Below, piece after piece: positions 1 through 5,892 of a DNA stretch of 6,841 bases. The notes beneath the pieces are model-generated. The model ran no database searches and was not told the origin of the DNA. It worked only from the letters and a program-made list of their open reading frames with translations. Origin of the DNA: Flavobacteriia bacterium. Its GTDB lineage: Bacteria > Bacteroidota > Bacteroidia > Flavobacteriales > Flavobacteriaceae. How positions within the stretch are numbered: the stretch's first letter is position 1; each line of letters begins with the position of its first letter. The stretch is taken from the NCBI GenBank assembly GCA_030626085.1, contig DAOUPQ010000104.1:1-6841 (forward strand). The letters run 5' to 3'. The translations under genes and the position numbers were made by a program.

Positions 1-236
1 ACCAACTCTTTGTTAAATTCTAAAAAATTAAATCTTTTTTCAAATTGTTGTCTGTATCTTTGTTCTTTGTAATTACCATAGCGAGACAACTGTAAAAAGT
101 TGATTCGCCCTTTTATGCTTAGCAAAAGAACAAAGATTTCAACTAAAAAGTCTTTTCTTCGTTTGTTAATGTTTGGTAATTTATTCAATACGTTGATTAT
201 TAGATCATTATAAGTTTTTATTCCCTTGGTAGTCAT
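1..236 (-). CDS. Transposase, DDE type (Bacteroidota IS4-like), N-terminal part; runs off the left edge
   Basis: Reading the minus strand from the ATG at 236 gives 78 open codons with no stop up to the window edge, beginning MTTKGIKTYNDLIINVLNKL. The region GRINFLQLSRYG followed by NYKEQRYRQQFEKRF matches, as I recall it, the N-terminal domain of a transposase family common in Bacteroidota (small basic and helical, with a LSRY...E..YRR/RQQF motif), generally grouped with IS4-like DDE transposases. The catalytic DDE residues lie beyond the window, so activity cannot be judged. It is transcribed divergently from mutY, whose start is 149 bases away. No frameshift or stop is seen in the visible part. 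The family assignment is from motif memory; the exact IS name is not claimed. Confidence 0.8.
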   Translation of the reverse strand, partial: MTTKGIKTYNDLIINVLNKLPNINKRRKDFLVEIFVLLLSIKGRINFLQLSRYGNYKEQRYRQQFEKRFNFLEFNKEL

Positions 237-300
237 ATCATAACAGATTGTAGTTAATCCATTAAGATACTGATTATCAGGGTTTTATCCTAATAAAATC
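1..300 (-). mobile_element. End of an insertion sequence (right boundary approximate)
   Basis: The transposase start at 236 implies that one terminus of an insertion sequence lies between 237 and mutY (386). The exact end cannot be fixed because the other terminal inverted repeat and the target duplication are outside the window. A weak hairpin (TTTTAT 283-288 pairing with ATAAAA 293-298) lies in this interval and may be close to the end, but this is inference. Confidence 0.5.
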
Positions 301-385
301 ATAATTATTTTTAACTTATTTTACTCATTGTCAATTGTTTATCGATGTTTGTAACGGAGTGTTGATTGTAAAACGATGTTTTTTT

Positions 386-1426
386 ATGGATTTTTCTAAC
401 CTTTTAATACAGTGGTACTTAAAAAATAGAAGGGATTTACCTTGGCGAAAAACCAGGGATACTTATAAAATTTGGCTTTCTGAAGTTGTTCTTCAACAAA
501 CAAGAGTTGCTCAGGGAATTGCTTATTACTTAAGATTCTTAGACCGATTTCCAACAATTTTTGATTTGGCTAAAGCCGATGAGGATATAGTTTTAAAGCT
601 TTGGCAAGGTTTGGGTTATTATACACGTGCACGAAATCTACATCATACTGCTAAATATATTGTGGTGCATTACAATGGTGAATTTCCTTCAGATTATAAC
701 GAAATTATTAAACTTAAAGGTATTGGCGAATATACTGCTGCTGCTATTACTTCTATCTGTTTTAATAAACCCTATGCAGTAATTGATGGAAATGTTTATC
801 GTGTATTATCAAGATATTTTAATATAAATACGGCCATTAATTCTACAGAAGGGAAAAAACAATTCAAACAATTATCACAATCTTTGATCAATTATAAAGA
901 TCCGGGTGATTATAACCAGGCTATTATGGAGCTAGGTGCTACAATATGTACACCAAAAAATGTCCTTTGTGACTCTTGTCCGTTAAATCAAACTTGTCTG
1001 GCAGTTAAAAATATGAGTATTTCGTCACTCCCTGTTAAAATTAAAAGAATCAATATCAAAAAACGTTATTTTAATTTTTTGGTATTGGACATATCAGGTA
1101 AATATACCATTTTAGAAAGAAGAAAAGATAAAGATATATGGAAAAATTTATTTCAATTTCCATTATATGAATCAGCATATGAAATTGATTATAATGAAAT
1201 AATTAAAATAAATACTTTTAAAGATCTAATCGTTAAAAATGATTATAAACTACAGATTTTCAATAGCAAACCTATTATTCATAGATTAACACATCAACAT
1301 ATCTACACCAATTTTTGGATAATTAAAACCCAATCTCATTTAAAGGGTGCTGTAGAATGGGAAAATATATCTAATTTTGCAGTCCCTACGCTTATTTATA
1401 ACTTTATTAATAAATTTAAAAAATAG
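386..1426 (+). CDS. mutY: A/G-specific adenine glycosylase MutY
   Basis: This base-excision repair enzyme removes adenine mispaired with 8-oxoguanine. The 346-residue protein has the usual length. Visible landmarks: LPWR (18-21), IWLSEVVLQQTRV (29-41) with catalytic Glu33, the helix-hairpin-helix LKGIGEYTAAAI (110-121), catalytic Asp134 in VIDGNVYR, and a [4Fe-4S] loop C188-x6-C195-x2-C198-x5-C204. The C-terminal third (about 218-346) is the NUDIX-like domain that recognises oxoG, with a RLTHQH motif. I chose the ATG at 386: MDFSNLLIQWY aligns with the family N-terminus as I know it, whereas an upstream in-frame TTG at 335 would add 17 unrelated residues. It is first of the mutY-ssb-gldE-gldD cluster. 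Its upstream region is shared with an insertion sequence. No Shine-Dalgarno is visible, as is usual in this phylum. Confidence 0.96.
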   Translation: MDFSNLLIQWYLKNRRDLPWRKTRDTYKIWLSEVVLQQTRVAQGIAYYLRFLDRFPTIFDLAKADEDIVLKLWQGLGYYTRARNLHHTAKYIVVHYNGEFPSDYNEIIKLKGIGEYTAAAITSICFNKPYAVIDGNVYRVLSRYFNINTAINSTEGKKQFKQLSQSLINYKDPGDYNQAIMELGATICTPKNVLCDSCPLNQTCLAVKNMSISSLPVKIKRINIKKRYFNFLVLDISGKYTILERRKDKDIWKNLFQFPLYESAYEIDYNEIIKINTFKDLIVKNDYKLQIFNSKPIIHRLTHQHIYTNFWIIKTQSHLKGAVEWENISNFAVPTLIYNFINKFKK

Positions 1427-1439
1427 TTTAAATTTGTGG

Positions 1440-1447
1440 TATATTTG
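1440..1447 (+). promoter_or_regulatory. Possible ssb promoter, -7 box TATATTTG
   Basis: TATATTTG matches the Bacteroidota -7 consensus TAnnTTTG exactly and sits 21 bases before the ssb ATG in the short mutY-ssb gap. No TTG is found at the expected -33 position, so this may be a weak internal promoter or chance in AT-rich DNA. Confidence 0.4.
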
Positions 1448-1468
1448 GTAAGCAAAAAATAATTTTAT

Positions 1469-1897
1469 ATGGCAAGTTCACTTAATAAAGCAATGCTTAT
1501 TGGGCATTTAGGAGATGATGTAAAAATGCACTATTTTGATGATAGTAATAGTTTAGGACGCTTTCCTGTAGCGACAAACGAGACTTATACGAACAAACAA
1601 ACTGGCGAAAGGATCACAACTACTGAATGGCACAATGTAGTGGTTCGCAATAAATTGGCACAACTTTGTGAAAAATATTTAGGCAAAGGAGATCGTGTTT
1701 ATGTTGAAGGTCGGATAAAAACTCGACAATGGGAGCAGGACGGTATTAAAAAATATACTACTGAGATCCATGCAACCGAGATGACCTTTTTGAACACTAA
1801 AAAAGATCTAAGCCAAAATCAGCCAATTAAACCAACCCAATCAAAACCGGTTGAAAATAATATTAAGGATACAAAAGAAGATGATTTACCATTTTAA
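1469..1897 (+). CDS. ssb: Single-stranded DNA-binding protein SSB
   Basis: This protein coats single-stranded DNA in replication, recombination and repair and recruits partners through its C-terminal tip. The 142-residue product has the OB-fold at about 4-110, with LNKAMLIGHLGDDVKM (5-20), the TTEWHNVVVRNKLA strand region and GDRVYVEGRIKTRQW. A short flexible linker rich in Gln, Pro, Lys and Asn (about 113-135) follows, then the acidic tip DDLPF, which is the normal partner-binding tail. It is the second gene of the cluster, 42 bases after mutY and 34 before gldE. It carries a candidate promoter of its own just upstream. Length and motifs are ordinary for a flavobacterial chromosomal SSB. Confidence 0.96.
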   Translation: MASSLNKAMLIGHLGDDVKMHYFDDSNSLGRFPVATNETYTNKQTGERITTTEWHNVVVRNKLAQLCEKYLGKGDRVYVEGRIKTRQWEQDGIKKYTTEIHATEMTFLNTKKDLSQNQPIKPTQSKPVENNIKDTKEDDLPF

Positions 1898-1931
1898 TAT
1901 ATCCTTTATTACTAACTGAAATTCATTTAAT

Positions 1932-3236
1932 TTGGATCCTGAACCCGCGAATTTTTTATTGATCAATTCTATTGATTGGCATATTGTTTTTAGTGTAATC
2001 ACTTTAGTAATACTACTCTTTTTATCTGCTCTGATTTCTGGCTCTGAAATTGCTTTTTTTTCACTATCAAAAGCTGATCTGGAAAATGATGAAAATACCA
2101 ATAATAATCATAAAATTGTAGTTGATCTATTGAATAATCCGCAAAAACTGTTGGCTACTGTATTAATTTCAAATAATTTTATAAATATTTTATTTGTTTT
2201 GATCTTTGCCTATACAGGTGATTATTTTTTTGGAAATATTCAATCTATAATTGTTCGATTTATTATTGAAATTGTTTTAGTAACCTCATTACTTCTGCTA
2301 TTTGGTGAAGTCTTACCTAAGGTTTATGCAAATAGAAATGCCTTAAAATTTGCTTATTTTATGGCCAAACCTTTAAAAGTATTAAATGTATTTTTAACAT
2401 TTTTAAGTGTTCCTTTATTAAAATTGACAAATGTTGTTGAAAATAAAATCAATAAAAAAAATTCTGACTTTTCTGTTGAAGTACTTTCTCAAGCTTTAGA
2501 ATTAACATCATCAAATGCTACAACTAAAGAAGAAAAAAAAATACTTCATGGTATTGTCAGTTTTGGAAATACAGAAACAACTCAAGTGATGTGTCCACGA
2601 ATGGATATATTTGCACTTCCTGATAATGAAGAATACAGCGAGGTAATAAAACAGATCATTAAGCATGGTCATTCAAGAATCCCTGTTTATGAAAATAACA
2701 TTGATACAATAATCGGAATTTTATACACTAAAGATTTAATCCCACATATCAATAAAAAAGTCTTTAAGTGGAATAAAATAATCAGAGAACCATTTTTTGT
2801 TCCTGAAAATAAAAAACTGGATGACCTTTTAAAGGAATTTCAGGAAATGAAAAACCATTTGGCAATTGTTGTTGATGAATATGGAGGAACATCAGGTATC
2901 ATAACACTAGAGGATATTATTGAAGAGATTGTTGGTGATATTAGTGATGAATTTGATGATCAGGATCTATCCTATTCAAAGATCGATGATAATAATTTCG
3001 TTTTTGATGGTAAAACTACGCTAAAAGATTTTTTTAGGGTATTACAAATTGATGGATCTATATTTGAAGATAATGAAAATGAAGCAGAAACTCTTGCAGG
3101 TTTTATTCTTGAAATAACTGAAAGATATCCTAAAAAGGAAGAAATCATAAAATTTAAAAAATACAAATTCACTATTAAAGACATCGACAAAAAACGTATC
3201 AAACAAATTAAAGTTACTTTACCTAAACACAGATAA
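1932..3236 (+). CDS. gldE: Gliding motility-associated membrane protein GldE (DUF21/CBS/CorC family)
   Basis: GldE is a CNNM/CorC-HlyC-like inner-membrane protein linked to gliding motility in Flavobacterium johnsoniae, where it is encoded beside gldD; its biochemical role is unsettled. The 434-residue protein has a DUF21 membrane domain (about 16-175) with SGSEIAFFSLS (36-46), ISNNFINI (79-86) and GEVLPK (125-130). A CBS-domain pair follows (about 215-340), with HSRIPVYE and VDEYGGTSGIITLEDI, and then a CorC/HlyC-type C-terminal domain (about 350-430). The start is a TTG at 1932 (MDPEPANF). An in-frame TGA lies at 1917-1919, and the next in-frame ATG is far inside the membrane domain, so TTG is the only sensible canonical start. 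The stop codon directly abuts the gldD ATG, implying co-transcription and perhaps coupled translation. Confidence 0.92.
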   Translation: MDPEPANFLLINSIDWHIVFSVITLVILLFLSALISGSEIAFFSLSKADLENDENTNNNHKIVVDLLNNPQKLLATVLISNNFINILFVLIFAYTGDYFFGNIQSIIVRFIIEIVLVTSLLLLFGEVLPKVYANRNALKFAYFMAKPLKVLNVFLTFLSVPLLKLTNVVENKINKKNSDFSVEVLSQALELTSSNATTKEEKKILHGIVSFGNTETTQVMCPRMDIFALPDNEEYSEVIKQIIKHGHSRIPVYENNIDTIIGILYTKDLIPHINKKVFKWNKIIREPFFVPENKKLDDLLKEFQEMKNHLAIVVDEYGGTSGIITLEDIIEEIVGDISDEFDDQDLSYSKIDDNNFVFDGKTTLKDFFRVLQIDGSIFEDNENEAETLAGFILEITERYPKKEEIIKFKKYKFTIKDIDKKRIKQIKVTLPKHR

Positions 3237-3827
3237 ATGAGTTTTTTTAATCAATTCTTAAAACAAAACAAATTACTTATTGGTGTATATTTTATATTCT
3301 TTTTTATAATCTTAAGCTCATGTAGTAATGACACGCTGCCAAAACCTAAGGCACAATTAAGATTAGAATATCCTGAATCAACATATATAAATTTGCAGAG
3401 TAATTGCCCGTATTCATTTGAATTTTCAAACCAGGCAAATACTAAAATAAATTCTAAATGTTGGATTAATATTGAATATCCCAGATTAAATGCCAGTATC
3501 AATATTACCTATCGTCCTATTGATAATAATTTAAAGGAGTTATTTCAGGAATCAGAAAAACTTACATTTAACCATTCTATAAAAGCAGATAAAATTAGTT
3601 CTTTGCCATTTGAAAATTTAAATAACAAAACTTATGGAGCTATTTTTAGAGTTATCGGAAATGCAGCATCTCCATTACAATTTCACCTTACTGACAGTAC
3701 CAAACACTTTTTAACAGGTGCGGTTTATTTTAATGTTCAACCTAATTACGATTCGATCTTGCCTGCTGTAAATTATTTAGAAAAAGACCTAAAACATTTG
3801 ATGGAAAGTCTAGAATGGCAAAATTAA
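3237..3827 (+). CDS. gldD: Gliding motility lipoprotein GldD
   Basis: GldD is a lipoprotein required for gliding in F. johnsoniae and conserved among gliding flavobacteria. The 196-residue product has a lipoprotein signal: a basic start (K9, K12), a hydrophobic stretch at about 13-26, and lipobox L26-S27-S28-C29, giving Cys29 as the lipidated residue. The mature part (PKPKAQLRLEYPE...NLQSNCPYSFEFS) is typical of the family. The ATG follows the gldE stop with no gap, so the two are almost certainly one transcription unit. The assignment rests on the neighbourhood (ssb-gldE-gldD), the lipoprotein signal, the length and the PKP/LRLEYP motif. The molecular role is unknown in the family. Confidence 0.92.
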   Translation: MSFFNQFLKQNKLLIGVYFIFFFIILSSCSNDTLPKPKAQLRLEYPESTYINLQSNCPYSFEFSNQANTKINSKCWINIEYPRLNASINITYRPIDNNLKELFQESEKLTFNHSIKADKISSLPFENLNNKTYGAIFRVIGNAASPLQFHLTDSTKHFLTGAVYFNVQPNYDSILPAVNYLEKDLKHLMESLEWQN

Positions 3828-3980
3828 ATTTCTTAAAAAACAAAATTATAACTACTCTAAATTTGTTCATAATTAACTAATATTAGGGTTAATAATGCTA
3901 ATTGGTCAGGTATTCTTAGGCATTTTAACTTTATGAAAAAGTAAAGGCCAAGTTCCTGTTTTTTTTAGGAGTAACACATC

Positions 3981-4030
3981 AACTTATAAATCTTAGCTTG
4001 AACTCAGGTTATAAGTTTGCTTCTTTTATA
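3981..4030 (+). terminator. Candidate terminator of the mutY-ssb-gldE-gldD cluster
   Basis: The perfect 9-bp inverted repeat AACTTATAA (3981-3989) / TTATAAGTT (4009-4017) encloses a 19-base loop and is followed by T-rich sequence (TGCTTCTTTTATA). The stem is AT-rich and the loop long, so it is weaker than the two minus-strand terminators nearby. It is the best candidate end for the gldD transcript besides the bidirectional hairpin at 4071-4093. Confidence 0.35.
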
Positions 4031-4062
4031 TTTTTCACTTCGCAGAAGGTCAAAAAATAAGA

Positions 4063-4098
4063 CATAAAAAAAACCGTCATTTAAAAACGGTTTCTTTT
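4063..4098 (-). terminator. Rho-independent terminator of the small Ala-rich lipoprotein gene
   Basis: AAACCGT (4071-4077) pairs with ACGGTTT (4087-4093) across a 9-base loop. Read on the minus strand, the stem is followed by a run of eight T, giving a classical intrinsic terminator about 30 bases past the second (distal) stop codon at 4128-4130. The plus-strand copy is followed by TTTCTTTT, so it may also stop transcription arriving from gldD. Confidence 0.8.
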
Positions 4099-4127
4099 AA
4101 ACATTAAATGTTAGAGAATAAAAACTC

Positions 4128-4178
4128 TTACATCTTTTCAGCTGTAGATTTAACTGAATCAACAACTTTTTCAGCATC
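4128..4178 (-). pseudogene. In-frame continuation of the small lipoprotein behind its stop codon
   Basis: After the TAA at 4179-4181 the same frame stays open for 16 more codons, DAEKVVDSVKSTAEKM, and ends at TAA 4128-4130, just before the terminator. Composition and periodicity match the protein upstream of the stop: EVIDSLKxDAE and KVVDSVKSTAE form two aligned 11-residue repeats, with the stop sitting at x. This looks like the former C-terminus of the gene, cut off by a one-base change (for example AAA, GAA or CAA to TAA). A sequencing error at this base would give the same picture. Confidence 0.6.
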
Positions 4179-4412
4179 TTATTTCAATGAATCGATAACC
4201 TCACTTGTTGCTTCTACAGCTTTTTCAGCAGCTTCTTTAGTTGCATCAGCTGCATCTTTTGTAGCATCAACAGCCTTGTCTGCAGCATCACTTACTGTCT
4301 CAACAGCATCTTTAATATCTTTTTCTGCACCTTTTTTTGCTTCAGTACATGAAACAGCAATTATGCTAATTAAAGCAATTGCTAAAAAACCTTTTAATAA
4401 TTTCATTTTCAT
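4179..4412 (-). CDS. Small Ala-rich lipoprotein with 11-residue repeats, probably truncated
   Basis: The 77-residue product has a lipoprotein signal (MKMKLLKGFLAIALISIIAVSC) with Cys22 as the lipid site, then an Ala/Asp/Lys/Glu-rich amphipathic helix without globular motifs. The helix reads in 11-residue units (DKAVDATKDAA, DATKEAAEKAV, EATSEVIDSLK), a pattern like LEA-type or apolipoprotein-type helices. Function unknown; membrane-surface or stress-related helix is only an inference. The second ATG (4406) may be the real start, since MKLLKGFLAIA then aligns gaplessly with the neighbouring SYLF lipoprotein, both with Cys at residue 20. The first about 55 mature residues of the two proteins align without gaps (KDLKDAVE/KDIKDAVE, DKAVDA, DAADA), so they are paralogous modules. 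The frame continues beyond the stop (see 4128-4178). It has its own promoter and terminator. Confidence 0.75.
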   Translation of the reverse strand: MKMKLLKGFLAIALISIIAVSCTEAKKGAEKDIKDAVETVSDAADKAVDATKDAADATKEAAEKAVEATSEVIDSLK

Positions 4413-4431
4413 TTTTTTATAAATTAATCGG

Positions 4432-4462
4432 CAAATAGACTAAATAATAATCAAGCAGCAAA
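4432..4462 (-). promoter_or_regulatory. Promoter of the small Ala-rich lipoprotein gene
   Basis: On the minus strand TTTG (4459-4462) is followed after 19 bases by TCTATTTG (4432-4439), which matches the Bacteroidota -33 TTTG and -7 TAnnTTTG consensus except for one base. The -7 box ends 19 bases before the ATG at 4412. Confidence 0.6.
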
Positions 4463-4480
4463 AGAAAATTTAAATATTTC

Positions 4481-4514
4481 ATAAAAAAAACCTCAAGAAT
4501 TTACTTGAGGTTTC
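4481..4514 (-). terminator. Rho-independent terminator of the SYLF lipoprotein gene
   Basis: AAACCTCAAG (4488-4497) and CTTGAGGTTT (4504-4513) form a perfect 10-bp stem with a 6-base loop. On the minus strand it is followed by a run of eight T, about 21 bases after the stop codon of the gene at 4535. It separates that transcript from the downstream small lipoprotein gene. Confidence 0.9.
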
Positions 4515-4534
4515 TAAATATTATGTAAAATTTC

Positions 4535-5275
4535 TTATTTAATACCTGGCTTGTATTTAAATTTTTGAGTTCCTAAAGAAGCTTCTGCCATTAAACCTTT
4601 ATTTGCATGAGTATAAACAGCAACACCTTCTTGATAATCTATATTTTCAGACACAGCCTTATCTAAAGCAACTGCCGAAGCCTCACCAGCAAATTTAAAT
4701 TTGTTATTTTTAAAACGCTCCATAGCTGCTTTATTTTCAAATAAAATATATTCAGAATATTGCTGACCTCCGGCTTGTGCACCAATAGTAGCTTGCATTA
4801 ATGAAGCAGAACCAATAACTTTATTATTAACAAAAACCAATCCTTTACCACCTGCACCACCAATTACAAGACCTCCTTTAGTAATTTTTGGAAACACAGC
4901 ATATCCGTAGGCACTATTAAACATTTTTCCAACATTTGGATTTGCTTTTGACATAGCTAGCATAGAATTGTTAACTTGATTTTGAAGTTTAGTATCTTTT
5001 GGATAATTAACAGTAAACCCTGCTGCTTTTACAACATCGCTTGCGGCATCTTGAATATCCTCTGCAGCTTCTACTACTTCATCAGCAGCATCCTGGGCAG
5101 CTTCTGCAGCAGCATCTGCAGCATCTGCAGCTGCATCAACAGCTTTATCAACGTTTTTTTCTGCTTTTTCAACAGCATCTTTTAAATCTTCTTTTGCTTC
5201 TTCCGTAGTTTTTTTACACGAAATCGCAACTGAACTTATAATAGCAATCGCTAAAAATAATCTTAATAATTTCAT
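4535..5275 (-). CDS. Lipoprotein with Ala-rich helix and C-terminal SYLF (Ysc84/DUF500) domain
   Basis: The 246-residue protein has three parts. Residues 1-20 are a lipoprotein signal (MKLLRLFLAIAIISSVAISC, lipid Cys20). Residues 21-86 are an acidic, Ala-rich helix with repeated DAADAAAEAAQDAADE-like units. Residues about 95-246 form a SYLF domain, recognised by AYGYAVFPKITKGGLVIGG, GSASLMQATIGAQAGGQQYS, YILFENKAAMERFKNNKFKF and the GVAVYTHANKGLMAEASL stretch. SYLF domains in other organisms bind phospholipids; the role in Bacteroidota is unknown. The protein is predicted to sit in the periplasm-facing or outer membrane. Its first 75 residues are homologous to the small lipoprotein downstream on the same strand, indicating a shared module or duplication. 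It has its own promoter and a strong terminator, so it is probably monocistronic. Confidence 0.88.
   Translation of the reverse strand: MKLLRLFLAIAIISSVAISCKKTTEEAKEDLKDAVEKAEKNVDKAVDAAADAADAAAEAAQDAADEVVEAAEDIQDAASDVVKAAGFTVNYPKDTKLQNQVNNSMLAMSKANPNVGKMFNSAYGYAVFPKITKGGLVIGGAGGKGLVFVNNKVIGSASLMQATIGAQAGGQQYSEYILFENKAAMERFKNNKFKFAGEASAVALDKAVSENIDYQEGVAVYTHANKGLMAEASLGTQKFKYKPGIK
5085..5140. repeat. GCA-rich codon repeat inside the Ala-rich segment
   Basis: This part of the SYLF lipoprotein gene is built of GCAGCATCTGCA-like units, including two exact tandem copies of the 9-mer GCATCTGCA (5112-5120 and 5121-5129). It encodes the DAADAAAEAA stretch. Related units recur in the small lipoprotein gene (about 4218-4310). 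Such units are prone to slippage in multiples of three and so could vary in length between strains. Confidence 0.55.
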
Positions 5276-5306
5276 CTTTTAGAATTTTAGTTAATTATAA
5301 TTTTTG

Positions 5307-5335
5307 CAAATAAACTACATTTTTATAAAAAACAA
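5307..5335 (-). promoter_or_regulatory. Promoter of the SYLF lipoprotein gene
   Basis: On the minus strand TTG (5333-5335) is followed after 18 bases by TTTATTTG (5307-5314), one base away from TAnnTTTG. The -7 box ends 31 bases before the ATG at 5275. The arrangement and strength resemble those at the paralogous gene downstream. Confidence 0.55.
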
Positions 5336-5355
5336 CAATAGATTTGTAATTATTT

Positions 5356-5739
5356 TTATTCAATAGACGTAAATTTATTAACATTTTCAATTCTAACAAC
5401 CTTATACAAATCACCTCCTGCAATATTTTGAACTAAATTATAGAATTGTTTCTGATTAATCATATTAGCATCATATTCAATTCTTCCTAATTTTTCTTCA
5501 AAACTTACTTTTGTATATCTTACGCCTTCAGTTTTAGAAAGTTTGGACTCAATTAATCTGGCGCAACCAATTTCACAGGTCATTCCCTCAATTTCAATTT
5601 CAATCTTTTTAAAATTTCCAACTTTACTCTTTGTATCTATTTTATCTTTTATGTTCTCATTTTCTTTTTGAGATGTATTGCACGAGAACATAAACACGCT
5701 TAAAAAAAATATTATACCTATAAATAAGTTATGTTTCAT
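5356..5739 (-). CDS. Lipoprotein with a heavy-metal-associated (HMA) domain
   Basis: The 127-residue protein starts with a lipoprotein signal (MKHNLFIGIIFFLSVFMFSC, lipid Cys20), then a Lys/Glu/Asn-rich linker (21-43) and an HMA-like ferredoxin fold (about 45-115): KIEIEIEGMTCEIGCARLIE, TEGVRYTKVSFEEKLGRIEYD. HMA proteins bind Cu(I) or other soft metals through GMTCxxC. Here the motif is GMTC-EIG-C (Cys55, Cys59), with three residues between the cysteines, a variant I recall from other flavobacterial HMA proteins. A role in periplasmic metal binding is inferred; no metal ATPase or regulator is next to it. It is divergent from the EamA permease and lies 80 bases upstream of the SYLF gene on the same strand. 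No terminator is seen between them. Confidence 0.82.
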   Translation of the reverse strand: MKHNLFIGIIFFLSVFMFSCNTSQKENENIKDKIDTKSKVGNFKKIEIEIEGMTCEIGCARLIESKLSKTEGVRYTKVSFEEKLGRIEYDANMINQKQFYNLVQNIAGGDLYKVVRIENVNKFTSIE

Positions 5740-5760
5740 AAAAGAAATTAATTTTCAATA

Positions 5761-5768
5761 CAAATGTA
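5761..5768 (-). promoter_or_regulatory. -7 box (TACATTTG) of the HMA lipoprotein gene
   Basis: TACATTTG on the minus strand matches TAnnTTTG exactly and ends 21 bases before the ATG at 5739. No TTG is found at the normal -33 distance, so the upstream half is weak or missing. Confidence 0.5.
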
Positions 5769-5812
5769 ATCATTTAAATATTTTAAACGATTTTTACAAT
5801 TATTTTAAATTT

Positions 5813-5892
5813 ATGACTAAATAACTAACAAACAACTCAGGTGGTTTTTCTTAGTTCTGCTTTCAATTATTTGGGGTAGTTCATTTATTTTG
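5813..5892 (+). pseudogene. Out-of-frame N-terminus of the EamA permease (start and first helix)
   Basis: The frame of the permease, read back from 5893, encodes NKQLRWFFLVLLSIIWGSSF (5827-5886) plus IL, a textbook first helix of an EamA protein, but meets TAA at 5818-5820 with no ATG, GTG or TTG before 5890. An ATG at 5813 is one base out of frame and ends after three codons (ATG ACT AAA TAA). One additional A in the AAA run at 5819-5821 would join them as MTKITNKQLRWFF and give a 292-residue protein, the normal family length. This points to a one-base deletion or a sequencing error. Confidence 0.65.

Larger units (their letters stand above)
3828..4127. other. Non-coding convergent region between gldD and the lipoprotein cluster
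   Basis: This 300-base stretch shows no credible reading frame on either strand. It contains a 10-bp palindrome CTAATATTAG (3877-3886), the inverted repeat at 3981-4017, a weak CTTC/GAAG hairpin (4038-4048) flanked by T and A runs, and the strong terminator at 4063-4098. A TAAATTTG at 3858-3865 fits the -7 consensus but has no -33 partner and no gene behind it. I see no RNA gene that I recognise. Confidence 0.6.

Noticed and set aside
344..351. GATGTTTG as a -7 box for mutY, with a CGATGTTT direct repeat (343-350 and 374-381)
   Set aside because: One mismatch in the box, no -33 TTG at 17-23 bases, and a two-copy 8-mer is easily chance; too weak to annotate.
335..385. 17-residue N-terminal extension of MutY from a TTG start
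   Set aside because: The added residues (MFIDVCNGVLIVKRCFF) have no counterpart in the family and the ATG at 386 gives the normal N-terminus.
1886..2101. Minus-strand open frame over the start of gldE; likewise 2972-3202 and 3251-3502
   Set aside because: All lie opposite well-supported gldE or gldD coding sequence and show no domain or start signal.
3858..3865. TAAATTTG as a promoter after gldD
   Set aside because: No -33 element and no gene or recognisable RNA follows; such 8-mers are common in AT-rich DNA.
4108..4422. 104-codon open frame on the plus strand (Ser/Ala-rich)
   Set aside because: It is the antisense shadow of the Ala-rich lipoprotein gene, created by its GCA/GCT codon repeats; the minus-strand reading has a signal peptide, promoter and terminator.
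5085..5140. GCA-rich tandem units as a CRISPR or other spacer-repeat array
   Set aside because: Units are 9-12 bases without spacers and keep the coding frame of an Ala-rich helix.
4976..5185. 69-codon Cys/Ser/Ile-rich open frame on the plus strand
   Set aside because: Antisense shadow of the repetitive Ala-rich segment of the SYLF lipoprotein gene.
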